Positions 1 to 7,390 of a stretch of DNA of 35,795 bases are shown piece by piece. Numbering within the stretch: position 1 is the first letter of the stretch; each line of letters opens with the position of its first letter. Source of the stretch: Acidimicrobium ferrooxidans DSM 10331 (lineage in GTDB: Bacteria; Actinomycetota; Acidimicrobiia; Acidimicrobiales; Ilumatobacteraceae). The position numbers and the translations under genes were made by a program. The notes beneath the pieces were generated by a model that searched no databases, was not told the origin of the DNA, and saw only the letters and a program-made list of their open reading frames with translations. Where the stretch lies: the NCBI GenBank assembly GCA_945900735.1, contig CAMDJX010000006.1:1-35795 (forward strand). The letters run 5' to 3'.

Positions 1-891
1 TCTCGATTAGTCATCACTCTCGGCGAAAAGGATTCTGATCAATATCTTGAACTGGTGGGGTACTTGGATTTGCCTCAGCCTTATCAGCCGACAAATGCGA
101 AATTCCTAAAAGAAACTGCATCGAAACTACAACGACTTAAGACACGTCAAAAGAACACACGTCGGGAAACTGACGATCAGAACGAACATCCAGTTGGTAG
201 CGATCCAAATCTTGCAGAGAAACTCATTGCCCTCGATAGCGCGATGCGTATAAAAAAGGAATTGGACAATCTTGAAAAGCGTGTTTCTAACTCGACTCAA
301 TCCGTGAGCAGCCAGTTCGATTTTTTGATCAAGCTGCTAACAGAATGGCGTTATGTCGACGCCTGGTCTCTGACTGCTAGAGGGCTCTTGCTCTCCAGGA
401 TTTTTCATGAATCCGACCTTCTCATCGCGGAATGCATTGCAGAAGATCTATTGTGTGGGCTGTCACCAGTTGAACTTGCCGGGGTCGTCAGTTGTTTCAT
501 CTACGAAGACCGAAGCCGAGACGAGGTTTCGGCGGTGCACTATCCGTCAAACGAATTAAAACAGCGCTTTCTAGGAATCCAGAAAATAAGCAGACGGTTA
601 ATCAAAGCCGAGACGGCTTCTGGACTGCAGAATCATCGAAGCCCAGATGCCGGGTTCATTGGTGCCACCCATGACTGGGCGAGTGGTAATTCACTTCTAG
701 ATATTCTCGAGTCCGACGATGTTACAGCTGGTGATTTCGTACGAACAATGAAACAGCTGATCGATGTTCTTCGGCAGCTTTCCTTGATATTTCACAACGA
801 AGCTGATCGAAACTCTGCGTCCAAAGCCGCGGATTTGTTGTTCAGGGGTGTTGTTGCTTCATCTAGCTTGATTGGCAGAATTTCGTCATGA
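1..891 (+). CDS. helY: HelY/Ski2-like DEAD-box helicase, C-terminal part (5' end outside window)
   Basis: The reading frame is open from base 1, so this is the last 296 residues of a longer protein. The C-terminal half matches the DSHCT domain of Ski2/Mtr4/HelY helicases: a helical region around the stretch LLTEWRYVDAW, then a segment reading AECIAEDLLCGLSPVELAG and VSCFIYEDRSRD. Family members are large ATP-dependent RNA helicases of about 900 residues; the ATPase core would lie upstream. Residues 30-80 are charged and probably a linker. An ATG at 55-57 equivalent (GTG) inside the frame is not the true start. The stop overlaps the start of the next gene by 4 bases (ATGA), implying translational coupling. 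Identification of the family is good; HelY versus another Ski2-like helicase is inference. Confidence 0.8.
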   Translation, partial: SRLVITLGEKDSDQYLELVGYLDLPQPYQPTNAKFLKETASKLQRLKTRQKNTRRETDDQNEHPVGSDPNLAEKLIALDSAMRIKKELDNLEKRVSNSTQSVSSQFDFLIKLLTEWRYVDAWSLTARGLLLSRIFHESDLLIAECIAEDLLCGLSPVELAGVVSCFIYEDRSRDEVSAVHYPSNELKQRFLGIQKISRRLIKAETASGLQNHRSPDAGFIGATHDWASGNSLLDILESDDVTAGDFVRTMKQLIDVLRQLSLIFHNEADRNSASKAADLLFRGVVASSSLIGRISS

Positions 892-1517
892 CGATTCGCA
901 AAGGAGAGCAGTGGGGCGAGCCTTGTTCGGCGCCCATTGGTCTCATCGAATTTTCCAATGAACGCGCGCTTGGAATACATATTCGCAACGTCGGCGTCAT
1001 TGCAGCGGCGGTGCTCAAATCCGGAACGCTCACTCGAGCACTAGGCGTGAACTCGTTATTAGGCGAGAGATCGCAAATCAAAGTGGTTGTAGATCTCATA
1101 AAGATTCGATTCATCGACGTTGCAGGGCGCGAACGGGCCGATTTCGCCGTTGGGTCTGTGTTAATCGGTAGAAAGCCTTGGTTGGGGGAGATTTGTATCG
1201 CATCAAACAGTGGCTATCTCGGCAAGCGAGAACTGATGCCGAAGGCACACCCCAACGACGGAGTATTCGATCTGCTTATTGTTCATCGAGCAATGGGGCT
1301 GAGAGATCGCCTCCAGGCACTGCGCAGAGTTAATACGTCCAACCACATCCCTCATCCAGATCTGTCCGTCAAGCAGGTTTCGGTCTTCGCGTGGCCCGGC
1401 GACCTGGACGGGCTGCCATCCGCCAGATGCCGTCTCAACGTGGACGGGGAGAGCCTTGGGTTAATCAGTTCGGTGAAACTTGAGATTTTGCCGGACGCAA
1501 TGACCCTGTATATATAG
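888..1517 (+). CDS. YegS/DagK C-terminal-domain protein lacking the kinase nucleotide-binding domain
   Basis: This 209-residue protein resembles the C-terminal (NAD-kinase-like beta-sandwich) half of diacylglycerol/lipid kinases of the YegS/DagK family. The tell-tale parts are HPNDGVFDLLIVHRAMGLRDR at about residues 122-142, where DagK proteins have a P-x-x-x-DG-x-LD motif, and the late VDGESLG segment near residue 187. Full-length family members are about 290-310 residues and carry a GGDGT motif in the N-terminal half; none is seen here. It starts with ATG overlapping the helicase stop (ATGA), so the two are almost certainly co-translated. It may be a non-catalytic lipid-binding or regulatory derivative. 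Family assignment is by motif recognition only. Confidence 0.6.
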   Translation: MTIRKGEQWGEPCSAPIGLIEFSNERALGIHIRNVGVIAAAVLKSGTLTRALGVNSLLGERSQIKVVVDLIKIRFIDVAGRERADFAVGSVLIGRKPWLGEICIASNSGYLGKRELMPKAHPNDGVFDLLIVHRAMGLRDRLQALRRVNTSNHIPHPDLSVKQVSVFAWPGDLDGLPSARCRLNVDGESLGLISSVKLEILPDAMTLYI

Positions 1518-1565
1518 CTGGGAGAAAGTAGCCGCGGTATGCCCGCTTCAACCCACCGCTACTTC

Positions 1566-1571
1566 TAGTAT
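1566..1571 (+). promoter_or_regulatory. -10 box of a leaderless promoter for the ThyX-like gene
   Basis: TAGTAT lies 8 nt before the GTG at 1580, the spacing expected if transcription starts at the start codon. No Shine-Dalgarno sequence separates the two. Confidence 0.5.
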
Positions 1572-1579
1572 TACGCGCC

Positions 1580-3181
1580 GTGAGTGTTTACATCCCCGAA
1601 GCCTTCTCTGATGACGAATCAGAGGTTTTGAAGCGCTACTTCACCAACCTCGATGGTCCGGTTTTCGCCTTGGTTAATCTGCCAGAGGTAGTAAAAGGCG
1701 CTTTGTTCGCTCGTTACAGCAGAAGCCCGAAAAGTTTGAGACGTCTCTTCCTTGACGAATTTGTAGGAGACCTGGACCTTGCAGGTGATGTCACCATGGA
1801 CGCCACTATCGGTTTGGATCACGCCGAATCGCTCTACGAAAAGATTTTTCTAGAGTATGGAGATGATTCTGTAGCCCAATTGGGTGGAGTGCACTTAGCT
1901 TGCGAACAGGCTTCCAATCTTCTTACGAAGATCTTGGAGTGGGGACGCTTGATGAGCTATCTCGAACAAAGCACGCGTTACATCAGTTATGACGCACGCC
2001 TGGGTGGTCGGTATCGCTATTTCCGCGATCCGGAGATCCTCAACAGCCCGTTTGGTACTCGTTATGTGGGCGACATGGACCGGATGTTTGACACGTACAC
2101 GACACTTGTTACTGGGGTGACTGATCATGTACGCGCCACCATCCCTCGCAATATTAACGACTCAGATTTTGTCTATCGACAAGCAACTAGAGCAAAAGGT
2201 CTCGATGCAGTTCGTGGAGTACTCCCTGCATCGGCATTGTCAAATGTCGGTGTATTTGGAACGGGTCAAGGCTACGAGTCCATGTTGCTGCGGATGCGTG
2301 CGCACCCACTGCCAGAGGCGCGGCATTATGCAGATTTGATGCTTGTTGAACTTCGCAAAGTGATCCCAAGTTTCCTGAAGCGAGTCGACCTGCCCGAACG
2401 TGGCGGCCGATGGAGCGATTACCTCGCACAGAATCACGATAAAACAAGCTTCTTGGTTGATGACCTCTTCGGTGCTTTGGAACCCGACAAAGTTCCAGAA
2501 GTTTCACTCGTTGATTTTGATCCGGACGGTGAATTGAAATTGCTCGCGGCAATTTGTTATTCGCATTCGCATCTTCCAGAATCGCAATTGCTGAAGCGAG
2601 TGGAAGCATTGTCGCATTCTGAACGAGTAAAGCTGATTGCCGCATACGTTGGAAATCGTGAGAACCGCCGACACAAGCCAGGCCGAGCTTTTGAACGAAT
2701 TGATTACCGATTCGATGTATTAGGCGACTATGGCGCTTTTAGGGATTTACAGCGACATCGTCTATTGACGATCGAATGGCAACGTTTGTCTCCCGATCAT
2801 GGATATGTCATGCCTGAACTGGTAGCTGAAGCTGGAATGGATGGAGTCTTCGAGGAGACCATGACCCGTTCATCGACGTTGTATGAAGCCCTTAGGCCCG
2901 ATTATCCCGAGCAAGCCGCCTACGCAATCGCCATGGCCTACAGGCTGCGTTATGTGATGCAGTTCAACGCCCGCGAGGCCATTCACCTGCTGGAGCTGCG
3001 TTCAGCGCCTCAAGGGCACCCGGCCTACCGTCGAGTTGTTCTCGAAATGCACCGATTGATTGCCGAGCAGGCAGGGCATAGGGCCGTAGCTGACGCAATG
3101 ACACATATCACTCACGCTGCTCCGGACCTCGAGCGCCTTGATTCCGAACGTAAGGCAGAATCAAAGCGCGAAAACAAGTAA
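1580..3181 (+). CDS. Tandem ThyX-domain protein (FAD-dependent thymidylate synthase family)
   Basis: A 533-residue protein made of two diverged ThyX-like halves; classical ThyX is about 220-250 residues and acts as a tetramer making dTMP with FAD and methylene-tetrahydrofolate. In the first half WGRLMSYLEQSTRY (near 115-130) aligns with the ThyX signature RHRxxSxxExSxRY, with RHR replaced by WGR. In the second half RHRLLTIEWQRLSPDHGY (near 395) keeps RHR but has Thr for the Ser and loses the downstream pattern; FNAREAIHLLELR later matches the ThyX C-terminal NxRxxxHFxxLR element. Each half therefore keeps a different part of the site. Start chosen at GTG 1580 because of a -10 box 8 nt upstream. 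True dTMP synthesis is not assured. Confidence 0.8.
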   Translation: MSVYIPEAFSDDESEVLKRYFTNLDGPVFALVNLPEVVKGALFARYSRSPKSLRRLFLDEFVGDLDLAGDVTMDATIGLDHAESLYEKIFLEYGDDSVAQLGGVHLACEQASNLLTKILEWGRLMSYLEQSTRYISYDARLGGRYRYFRDPEILNSPFGTRYVGDMDRMFDTYTTLVTGVTDHVRATIPRNINDSDFVYRQATRAKGLDAVRGVLPASALSNVGVFGTGQGYESMLLRMRAHPLPEARHYADLMLVELRKVIPSFLKRVDLPERGGRWSDYLAQNHDKTSFLVDDLFGALEPDKVPEVSLVDFDPDGELKLLAAICYSHSHLPESQLLKRVEALSHSERVKLIAAYVGNRENRRHKPGRAFERIDYRFDVLGDYGAFRDLQRHRLLTIEWQRLSPDHGYVMPELVAEAGMDGVFEETMTRSSTLYEALRPDYPEQAAYAIAMAYRLRYVMQFNAREAIHLLELRSAPQGHPAYRRVVLEMHRLIAEQAGHRAVADAMTHITHAAPDLERLDSERKAESKRENK

Positions 3182-3194
3182 TTCGTGTTTATAC

Positions 3195-3208
3195 AGCCCA
3201 TATGGGCT
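3195..3208. repeat. 14-bp perfect palindrome between the ThyX-like gene and the acidic-protein gene
   Basis: AGCCCATATGGGCT reads identically on both strands. It sits 14 bases past the ThyX-like stop and about 48 bases before the next start. There is no T-run after it, so it does not look like an intrinsic terminator; an operator for a dimeric regulator is possible but unproven. Confidence 0.4.
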
Positions 3209-3243
3209 ATTGTCTCGCCGCACGCCAACGATTAAATATTTTG

Positions 3244-3249
3244 AAGGGA
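3244..3249 (+). promoter_or_regulatory. Shine-Dalgarno site of the acidic-protein gene
   Basis: AAGGGA lies 7 nt before the ATG at 3257. It supports that start and marks this as one of the few genes here with a clear ribosome binding site. An AT-rich TAAATATTTT just upstream could hold the -10 box. Confidence 0.55.
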
Positions 3250-3256
3250 ATTCTGA

Positions 3257-3745
3257 ATGTCAAATGACGATGTCATCGGAGCCGATGATCTTGACCCAGA
3301 AATGATGATCGTCGAGGAAATTGACGGTGACGAAATTGATCCTGATGCGCTCGGACTCGAACTTGAGGATGAGCCGTTTGAAGAGGGAGCTGGCGCACTT
3401 GAAGGTGTAGACGACCTCATAGACGATCCTGACGCAATACCTGCTGTCGAAATCGTTGCCAAGAAGGCTGCAGACGATGACGACGACGACGACGATCTGC
3501 GAACCGAAGATGACGTAGAAGCAGACCTCGATTCGATCCTGCGCGACAAACTGACCGCTGCAGACGATCAACCACCAGAAGACGATGAAGAGGATGCAGT
3601 CGTTGATGATAAGACCGATGGAATGGAACGCCTGCAACCTCGCAGACCAGACGAGACTCAATGTGCGCAGTGCTTTTTACTCGTTCGCAACAGTGCACCT
3701 GGTTGCCCAGTTGAAGACGATGCCTGTCCGCTCTTCGTGTCGTGA
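3257..3745 (+). CDS. Highly acidic protein with C-terminal Cys cluster, DUF4193-like
   Basis: The 162-residue product is dominated by Asp and Glu, including a run of eight Asp near residues 73-80 encoded by GAC/GAT codons. The C-terminus, after an RRPDETQCAQCFLLVRN segment, holds four cysteines in a CxxC plus CPVEDDACP arrangement that suggests a small metal site. This layout (acidic N-terminal region, then a CxxCFLV motif) is like the actinobacterial DUF4193 proteins, whose function is unknown. The gene has a good Shine-Dalgarno site, and its stop overlaps the next start by 4 bases (GTGA). The long acidic tract could bind a basic partner; that is inference. Confidence 0.6.
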   Translation: MSNDDVIGADDLDPEMMIVEEIDGDEIDPDALGLELEDEPFEEGAGALEGVDDLIDDPDAIPAVEIVAKKAADDDDDDDDLRTEDDVEADLDSILRDKLTAADDQPPEDDEEDAVVDDKTDGMERLQPRRPDETQCAQCFLLVRNSAPGCPVEDDACPLFVS

Positions 3746-4197
3746 ACGCCGACGATAAAGCCAAAGACGTTCTGCGCAACGTAATTGGCGCGTCCATCAC
3801 TGCAGCCCAATCTGCGACCCAGGCTGCTCAAGATTTCGTCGCAGATAAGTCACCACAATTTCGCCAACAGTCTAGAAATGCCAAAATGATCGGCCAGATG
3901 GTTGTTCGCATGGGCGCCTCAAAGGCAGGCGAATTGGTCGGTAAGGCATCGCGAAGAATCAATTCGCAGGATCAAAACATTGCACCGACGGCAGAACCAG
4001 TAGAGGCCCGACAAGCCGAAGAATCCAATTTCGTCGCTGAACCTATTGCTCACTACTCGGTGTTGTCGGCCCAGCAGGTCATAGCTCTACTTCCGACGCT
4101 GAATAGCGAAGAGGTTGTTTCGATACAGACATACGAAATCGGCCACCGCAACAGACGCACCGTACTTGCGGCTATTCAAGCGCACCTCGACGAGTAG
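3742..4197 (+). CDS. Conserved helical protein of unknown function (DUF8129-like C-terminus)
   Basis: A 151-residue protein starting with GTG inside the preceding stop (GTGA), so translation is probably coupled. Residues 1-75 are Ala/Gln-rich and helical with scattered basic residues. The last 45 residues, from HYSVLSAQQVIALLP to YEIGHRNRRTVLAAI, form a small motif known from short actinobacterial proteins, in which a YExxHxxRxTVL element ends the chain; it looks like a compact helix-turn-helix interaction module. No catalytic residues or membrane segment are visible. Its function is unknown; context suggests it works with the acidic protein upstream. Confidence 0.6.
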   Translation: MNADDKAKDVLRNVIGASITAAQSATQAAQDFVADKSPQFRQQSRNAKMIGQMVVRMGASKAGELVGKASRRINSQDQNIAPTAEPVEARQAEESNFVAEPIAHYSVLSAQQVIALLPTLNSEEVVSIQTYEIGHRNRRTVLAAIQAHLDE

Positions 4198-4205
4198 GGC
4201 AATAG

Positions 4206-4655
4206 ATGTTTACTGTGCGCGATGCGGCTTCCACTGACGTAGCGAGTCTGCAAACTCTCGAGGATTTCGCCTTTGAATCTTTAAACGCCTACAGGGGGCT
4301 GACGCAGCTCCTTGAGGTGTCGCCGCGAATCGGGAACGAATGGGCCGAAATGCTGATCGACACCAAGTATCGAGTTCTTGTTGGTCAATCTGAAGAAACA
4401 ATCCACGGCTATCTACTGGTCGAGATTTTTCACTCGCTTCGTAAAGCCTTGATCAAACAGGTGTATGTTGACGCTTCGGCCAGAGAACTTGGGCTTGGCG
4501 CACTGATGCTTGAGAGTTGCGAACAAATCGCGCGCGATGCAGGTTGCACGGTGCTTGAGGGTCTCGCGTTACCCGGCGACCGAGAAATGAAGAACTTGTT
4601 CGAACGGTCATCAATGAGCGCTCAACTATTGATCGTTGGCAAAACTCTTAACTAA
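4206..4655 (+). CDS. GNAT-family N-acetyltransferase
   Basis: A 149-residue protein of typical single-domain GNAT size. The acetyl-CoA-binding motif A is visible as VYVDASARELGLGALML near residues 80-97, with the RxxGxG/A loop represented by RELGLG, followed by the helix in which EQIARDAGC sits. An N-terminal HAD/GNAT-type strand-helix start (FTVRDAASTDVASLQTLE) is also present. Substrate cannot be inferred. It is the last gene of a rightward run and lies 8 nt after the helical protein. Its stop overlaps the stop of the opposing enoyl-CoA hydratase by four bases (CTAA). Confidence 0.75.
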   Translation: MFTVRDAASTDVASLQTLEDFAFESLNAYRGLTQLLEVSPRIGNEWAEMLIDTKYRVLVGQSEETIHGYLLVEIFHSLRKALIKQVYVDASARELGLGALMLESCEQIARDAGCTVLEGLALPGDREMKNLFERSSMSAQLLIVGKTLN

Positions 4656-5437
4656 CGGCCTTGCCAGTTTGGTGGGCGCTTCTCGATGAATGCGGTGAGA
4701 CCTTCTTTTGTATCTTCCGAACCAAGAATTGCTCCGAACTCTTTATTCGTCATGTCGATGAGCACCTCATCCGACTCGTACGCAGCGGCAAGCACAATTT
4801 TTCTTGATGCCCAAACAGCCAACGGCGCAGCAAGACAAATTCTTTCGGCTAACGCCAACGCTGCCTCTTCGGCTTTTCCGGGTTCCACAAGATGATTAAC
4901 CATGCCCAATTCGTACGCGCGTTGGGCGGGGAGTGGTTGCCCAGTGAGGATCACTTCCATCGCAGCGTTCTTGCCAATTGCTCGGGGAAGACGGAATAGA
5001 CCACCGGCACCTGCAATCAAATTGCGCATCACCTCTGCCAAACCGAACGCTGAACGAGTTGTAGCGACGAGCATGTCGCAGGCCAGAACCAATTCGCACC
5101 CACCAGCGGTTGCCAGACCATCAACAGCAGCAATTATTGGCTTCTTTCGGTCGCGATATACAAAACCACCAAAACCACCTTTTGATGTGTTGAGTGCTCC
5201 AGCCTGACCGCTATTGATCGCCTTCAAGTCGGCGCCTGCACAAAACACCGGACGCTCTTGCCCTGAGGTATTTGCGCGCAGGATTCCAACCCACACCGCT
5301 GGGTCGCTTTCCAGTTGATCGATGGCTCGCTCCATGGCCTGGGCCACATCGCCGTTGACGGCATTTCGAGCGTCGGGGCGATTCAGTGTGAGATAGGCGA
5401 TTTTTCCTTGAACTTCGTACAACACGGCGTCAGTCAT
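4652..5437 (-). CDS. Enoyl-CoA hydratase/isomerase (crotonase) family protein
   Basis: A 261-residue crotonase-fold protein, the normal length. The oxyanion-hole segment is FCAGADLKAI near residues 66-75 and the second one lies in AAVDGLATAGGCELVLACD, which carries the first catalytic-position Glu. FGLAEVMRNLIAGAGG supplies the second Glu, the pair used for syn hydration of enoyl-CoA. Presence of both suggests true hydratase activity. It probably acts in fatty-acid or branched-chain acyl-CoA breakdown; acyl-CoA dehydrogenase and synthetase genes lie elsewhere in the window but not in the same operon. The start is set by a -10 box 6 nt upstream. Confidence 0.88.
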   Translation of the reverse strand: MTDAVLYEVQGKIAYLTLNRPDARNAVNGDVAQAMERAIDQLESDPAVWVGILRANTSGQERPVFCAGADLKAINSGQAGALNTSKGGFGGFVYRDRKKPIIAAVDGLATAGGCELVLACDMLVATTRSAFGLAEVMRNLIAGAGGLFRLPRAIGKNAAMEVILTGQPLPAQRAYELGMVNHLVEPGKAEEAALALAERICLAAPLAVWASRKIVLAAAYESDEVLIDMTNKEFGAILGSEDTKEGLTAFIEKRPPNWQGR

Positions 5438-5443
5438 AGATCA

Positions 5444-5449
5444 AGACTA
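5444..5449 (-). promoter_or_regulatory. -10 box of a leaderless promoter for enoyl-CoA hydratase
   Basis: On the minus strand TAGTCT is followed by 6 nt and the ATG at 5437. No ribosome binding site fits between. Confidence 0.5.
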
Positions 5450-5466
5450 TTCGCTCAATGCATGTA

Positions 5467-6792
5467 CTACGAAGTTGGTGTCTCAGTTTCGATTGGCGCC
5501 GTCGCTGTCTCGACAGCAGGCTTTGACGCTGGCTTTGTGGCCGGCTTTGGCTTCTGGCGAACTGGGCGGGTCGGGCGCAGTGGTCGGGGAGCAGACGAAC
5601 CGGGGGCGACAACAACACCGAACAGGGAGGCAATGTGCGGGACCATGCTTGCAACACGCTTGACAGTCGCGAGAAGAGCCTCACCTGGGTTTTCGGGTAT
5701 GGAGGTTGGCTTTACTTGAGCGCGCACAGGCGAGAACGCAACTGACTCAAGAACTGCAATCCAACGGTCTGGCGCTTTTTCCGACGACAATGCCGAGGTG
5801 GCAGCCTGTGCCAGTTTTGCTCCTAGTTCGGCAGGGAAAGGTTGCCCAGCCTTAGGTGGTTCGCTTGAAATCTTAAGTGCTCGCACGATACGCGAAACGT
5901 CAATAGCGGCTGCAATGTCTGCGAGCCATTGTGTCTGGCTTGACTCTTGCTTTGATTTCAACGCAAGTTTGAGTTCGGAAGCAAGAACCCGAGTTGATTC
6001 ATCGCGCACGACCATTGGGTCGTCCGAAGCAACAACAACAGACCTTAAATCTCGAAGGTCGAGGTGCTCGATGTCCGCCTTGGCGGCCTCTGCTTTGTCG
6101 AGCCAGTCTGCAACACGAAGTTTCGGCAGCAATTCCTGCGCCATCGAGATCAGACCCTCAGCAGGGACCTCTGGTTTGCCATCTTTGCGCAGTTGATCAT
6201 TTTGAATTTTGACTGCGTCACGAACTGCTTTGATACCACCGTCAAGCGCGCGCTCTGCGACTCCACGTTGTTCTTCCGGCAACGCCGCAAGGACGGCAGT
6301 GCGATGCGTTCGCTTTGGCTTCAGACGTTTAGCTGCTGGACGCTTCGGCAACTCTGGTGGTGCCACGTAGGAAGGCCGACGCGGACGACGGTCGTCAGTC
6401 TTTTCCGCATCGGGCGTGCGAGGTGTTCTTGGTGGGCGCGGCGAGGCGTTCGGTCCATCTCGACGCGGGCCTTTGGAATCGCCACGGGGTTTGCGATCAG
6501 ACTTGCCTTTTTCTGCAAGCTTCTGCGTGACAGGAACAAAATCCTTCTCGCTCACTAGAACTTCCAGCAATGTGCCGCGGTGACCTTTTTCTTTCACGTT
6601 GACAACAGAGAGAACGGTGATTCCGTCAAGATCAAAGTCGGCCTCGACCTTGAGGACATCGCCTGTCTTCGCGCTGGAGGCCAACAACTTTGCGTCGACA
6701 ATGCCCTTCGGGGCCTTTGCACCCGCGGCACGCCACGACCAAGATCCATCATTGCGGTTACTGGTCAATTCGATATCGATGCGCCTAGACAT
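5467..6792 (-). CDS. Uncharacterised basic protein with possible nucleic-acid-binding N-terminal domain
   Basis: A 441-residue protein I do not recognise as a named family. Residues 1-80 look like a small beta-rich domain (WSWRAAGAKAPKGIVD, then TGDVLKVEADFDLDGITVL), plausibly OB-like. Residues 90-165 are a disordered, very basic and Pro-rich linker with RRPRRPSYVAPPELPKRP. Residues 165-350 are helical. The last 50 residues are Pro/Lys/Thr-rich. There is no signal peptide or membrane segment. The basic linker and OB-like start suggest RNA or DNA binding, which is inference. The gene is leaderless and divergent from the gamma-CA-like gene. Probably specific to this actinobacterial group. Confidence 0.7.
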   Translation of the reverse strand: MSRRIDIELTSNRNDGSWSWRAAGAKAPKGIVDAKLLASSAKTGDVLKVEADFDLDGITVLSVVNVKEKGHRGTLLEVLVSEKDFVPVTQKLAEKGKSDRKPRGDSKGPRRDGPNASPRPPRTPRTPDAEKTDDRRPRRPSYVAPPELPKRPAAKRLKPKRTHRTAVLAALPEEQRGVAERALDGGIKAVRDAVKIQNDQLRKDGKPEVPAEGLISMAQELLPKLRVADWLDKAEAAKADIEHLDLRDLRSVVVASDDPMVVRDESTRVLASELKLALKSKQESSQTQWLADIAAAIDVSRIVRALKISSEPPKAGQPFPAELGAKLAQAATSALSSEKAPDRWIAVLESVAFSPVRAQVKPTSIPENPGEALLATVKRVASMVPHIASLFGVVVAPGSSAPRPLRPTRPVRQKPKPATKPASKPAVETATAPIETETPTS

Positions 6793-6800
6793 GGGGCTCT

Positions 6801-6806
6801 ACGGTA
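6801..6806 (-). promoter_or_regulatory. -10 box of a leaderless promoter for the basic-protein gene
   Basis: Minus-strand TACCGT lies 8 nt before the ATG at 6792. It faces away from the -10 box at 6856-6861 in the same 76-bp divergent gap. Confidence 0.5.
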
Positions 6807-6855
6807 CTGCCGCGGTGCTGTATCTCCAATGCCTAATGGCATATTCGCGGCGAAC

Positions 6856-6861
6856 TACGGT
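6856..6861 (+). promoter_or_regulatory. -10 box of a leaderless promoter for the gamma-CA-like gene
   Basis: TACGGT lies 7 nt before the ATG at 6869, with no Shine-Dalgarno sequence between. Confidence 0.5.
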
Positions 6862-6868
6862 CTAGCGC

Positions 6869-7390
6869 ATGGCAATTTATGCATTTGGTGAACGTGTACC
6901 CGTCATTCACGAGACGGCCTTCATCCACCCAGATGCCGTGATCATCGGATCCGTTGAAATCGGCAGCGAATCGACCATATGGGCGGGCGCTGTGCTGCGA
7001 GGCGACGATGGTTTCATCAAAATTGGATCACGAACCAGTATTCAGGACAACACGGTTATTCACACCACACCGATGGACGGAACAACAGTTGGTGATGATT
7101 GTGTGATCGGACACATTGTTCACCTGGAATCTTGCACGATCGAAAATGGGGCACAAGTTTCATCGGGGGCAATTGTTTTGCATCGTGTTCGTGTGGGAAC
7201 AGGTGCGATTGTCGCCGCAAATGCAGTGGTACTCAATGACACGATTGTTCCACCAGGCGCACTTGCCGTGGGAACACCAGCGGTGATCAAAGAGGGACGC
7301 GCACGCCCTGAGGAAATTGCAATGGGGGCTGCTATTTACGTTGAAAAGGGTAAGCGTTTCGCCAAGGAGATGCGCAAGATTTCGGACTAG
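6869..7390 (+). CDS. Gamma-carbonic-anhydrase-like left-handed beta-helix protein
   Basis: A 173-residue hexapeptide-repeat protein of the gamma-CA/PaaY/CaiE type. Repeats such as IGSVEIGSESTIWAGAVLRG and VGTGAIVAANAVV build the left-handed beta-helix, and a C-terminal helix follows. In the family three His bind the metal. Here VIHTT gives H65 and IGHIVHLESC gives H82, but where relatives have GHGAILHGC the third His is Glu (E87), with an extra His at 85. Carbonic anhydrase activity is therefore uncertain; the same fold also serves as acyl-CoA-linked or structural subunits. Leaderless start. Its TAG stop overlaps the opposing stop by 4 bases (CTAG). Confidence 0.82.
   Translation: MAIYAFGERVPVIHETAFIHPDAVIIGSVEIGSESTIWAGAVLRGDDGFIKIGSRTSIQDNTVIHTTPMDGTTVGDDCVIGHIVHLESCTIENGAQVSSGAIVLHRVRVGTGAIVAANAVVLNDTIVPPGALAVGTPAVIKEGRARPEEIAMGAAIYVEKGKRFAKEMRKISD

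Noticed and set aside
3470-3497. GAC-rich short tandem repeat
   Set aside because: It encodes the Asp run of the acidic protein and has mixed GAC/GAT codons, so it is coding composition, not a separate repeat element.
3260-3661. Long minus-strand open frame opposite the acidic-protein gene
   Set aside because: The Val/Ile-rich sequence is simply the complement of Asp/Glu codons; no start signal is present.
5798-6196. Open frame on the plus strand opposite the basic-protein gene
   Set aside because: Low-complexity Ser/Arg/Ala composition typical of an antisense shadow; no ribosome site or -10 box, and no recognisable motif.
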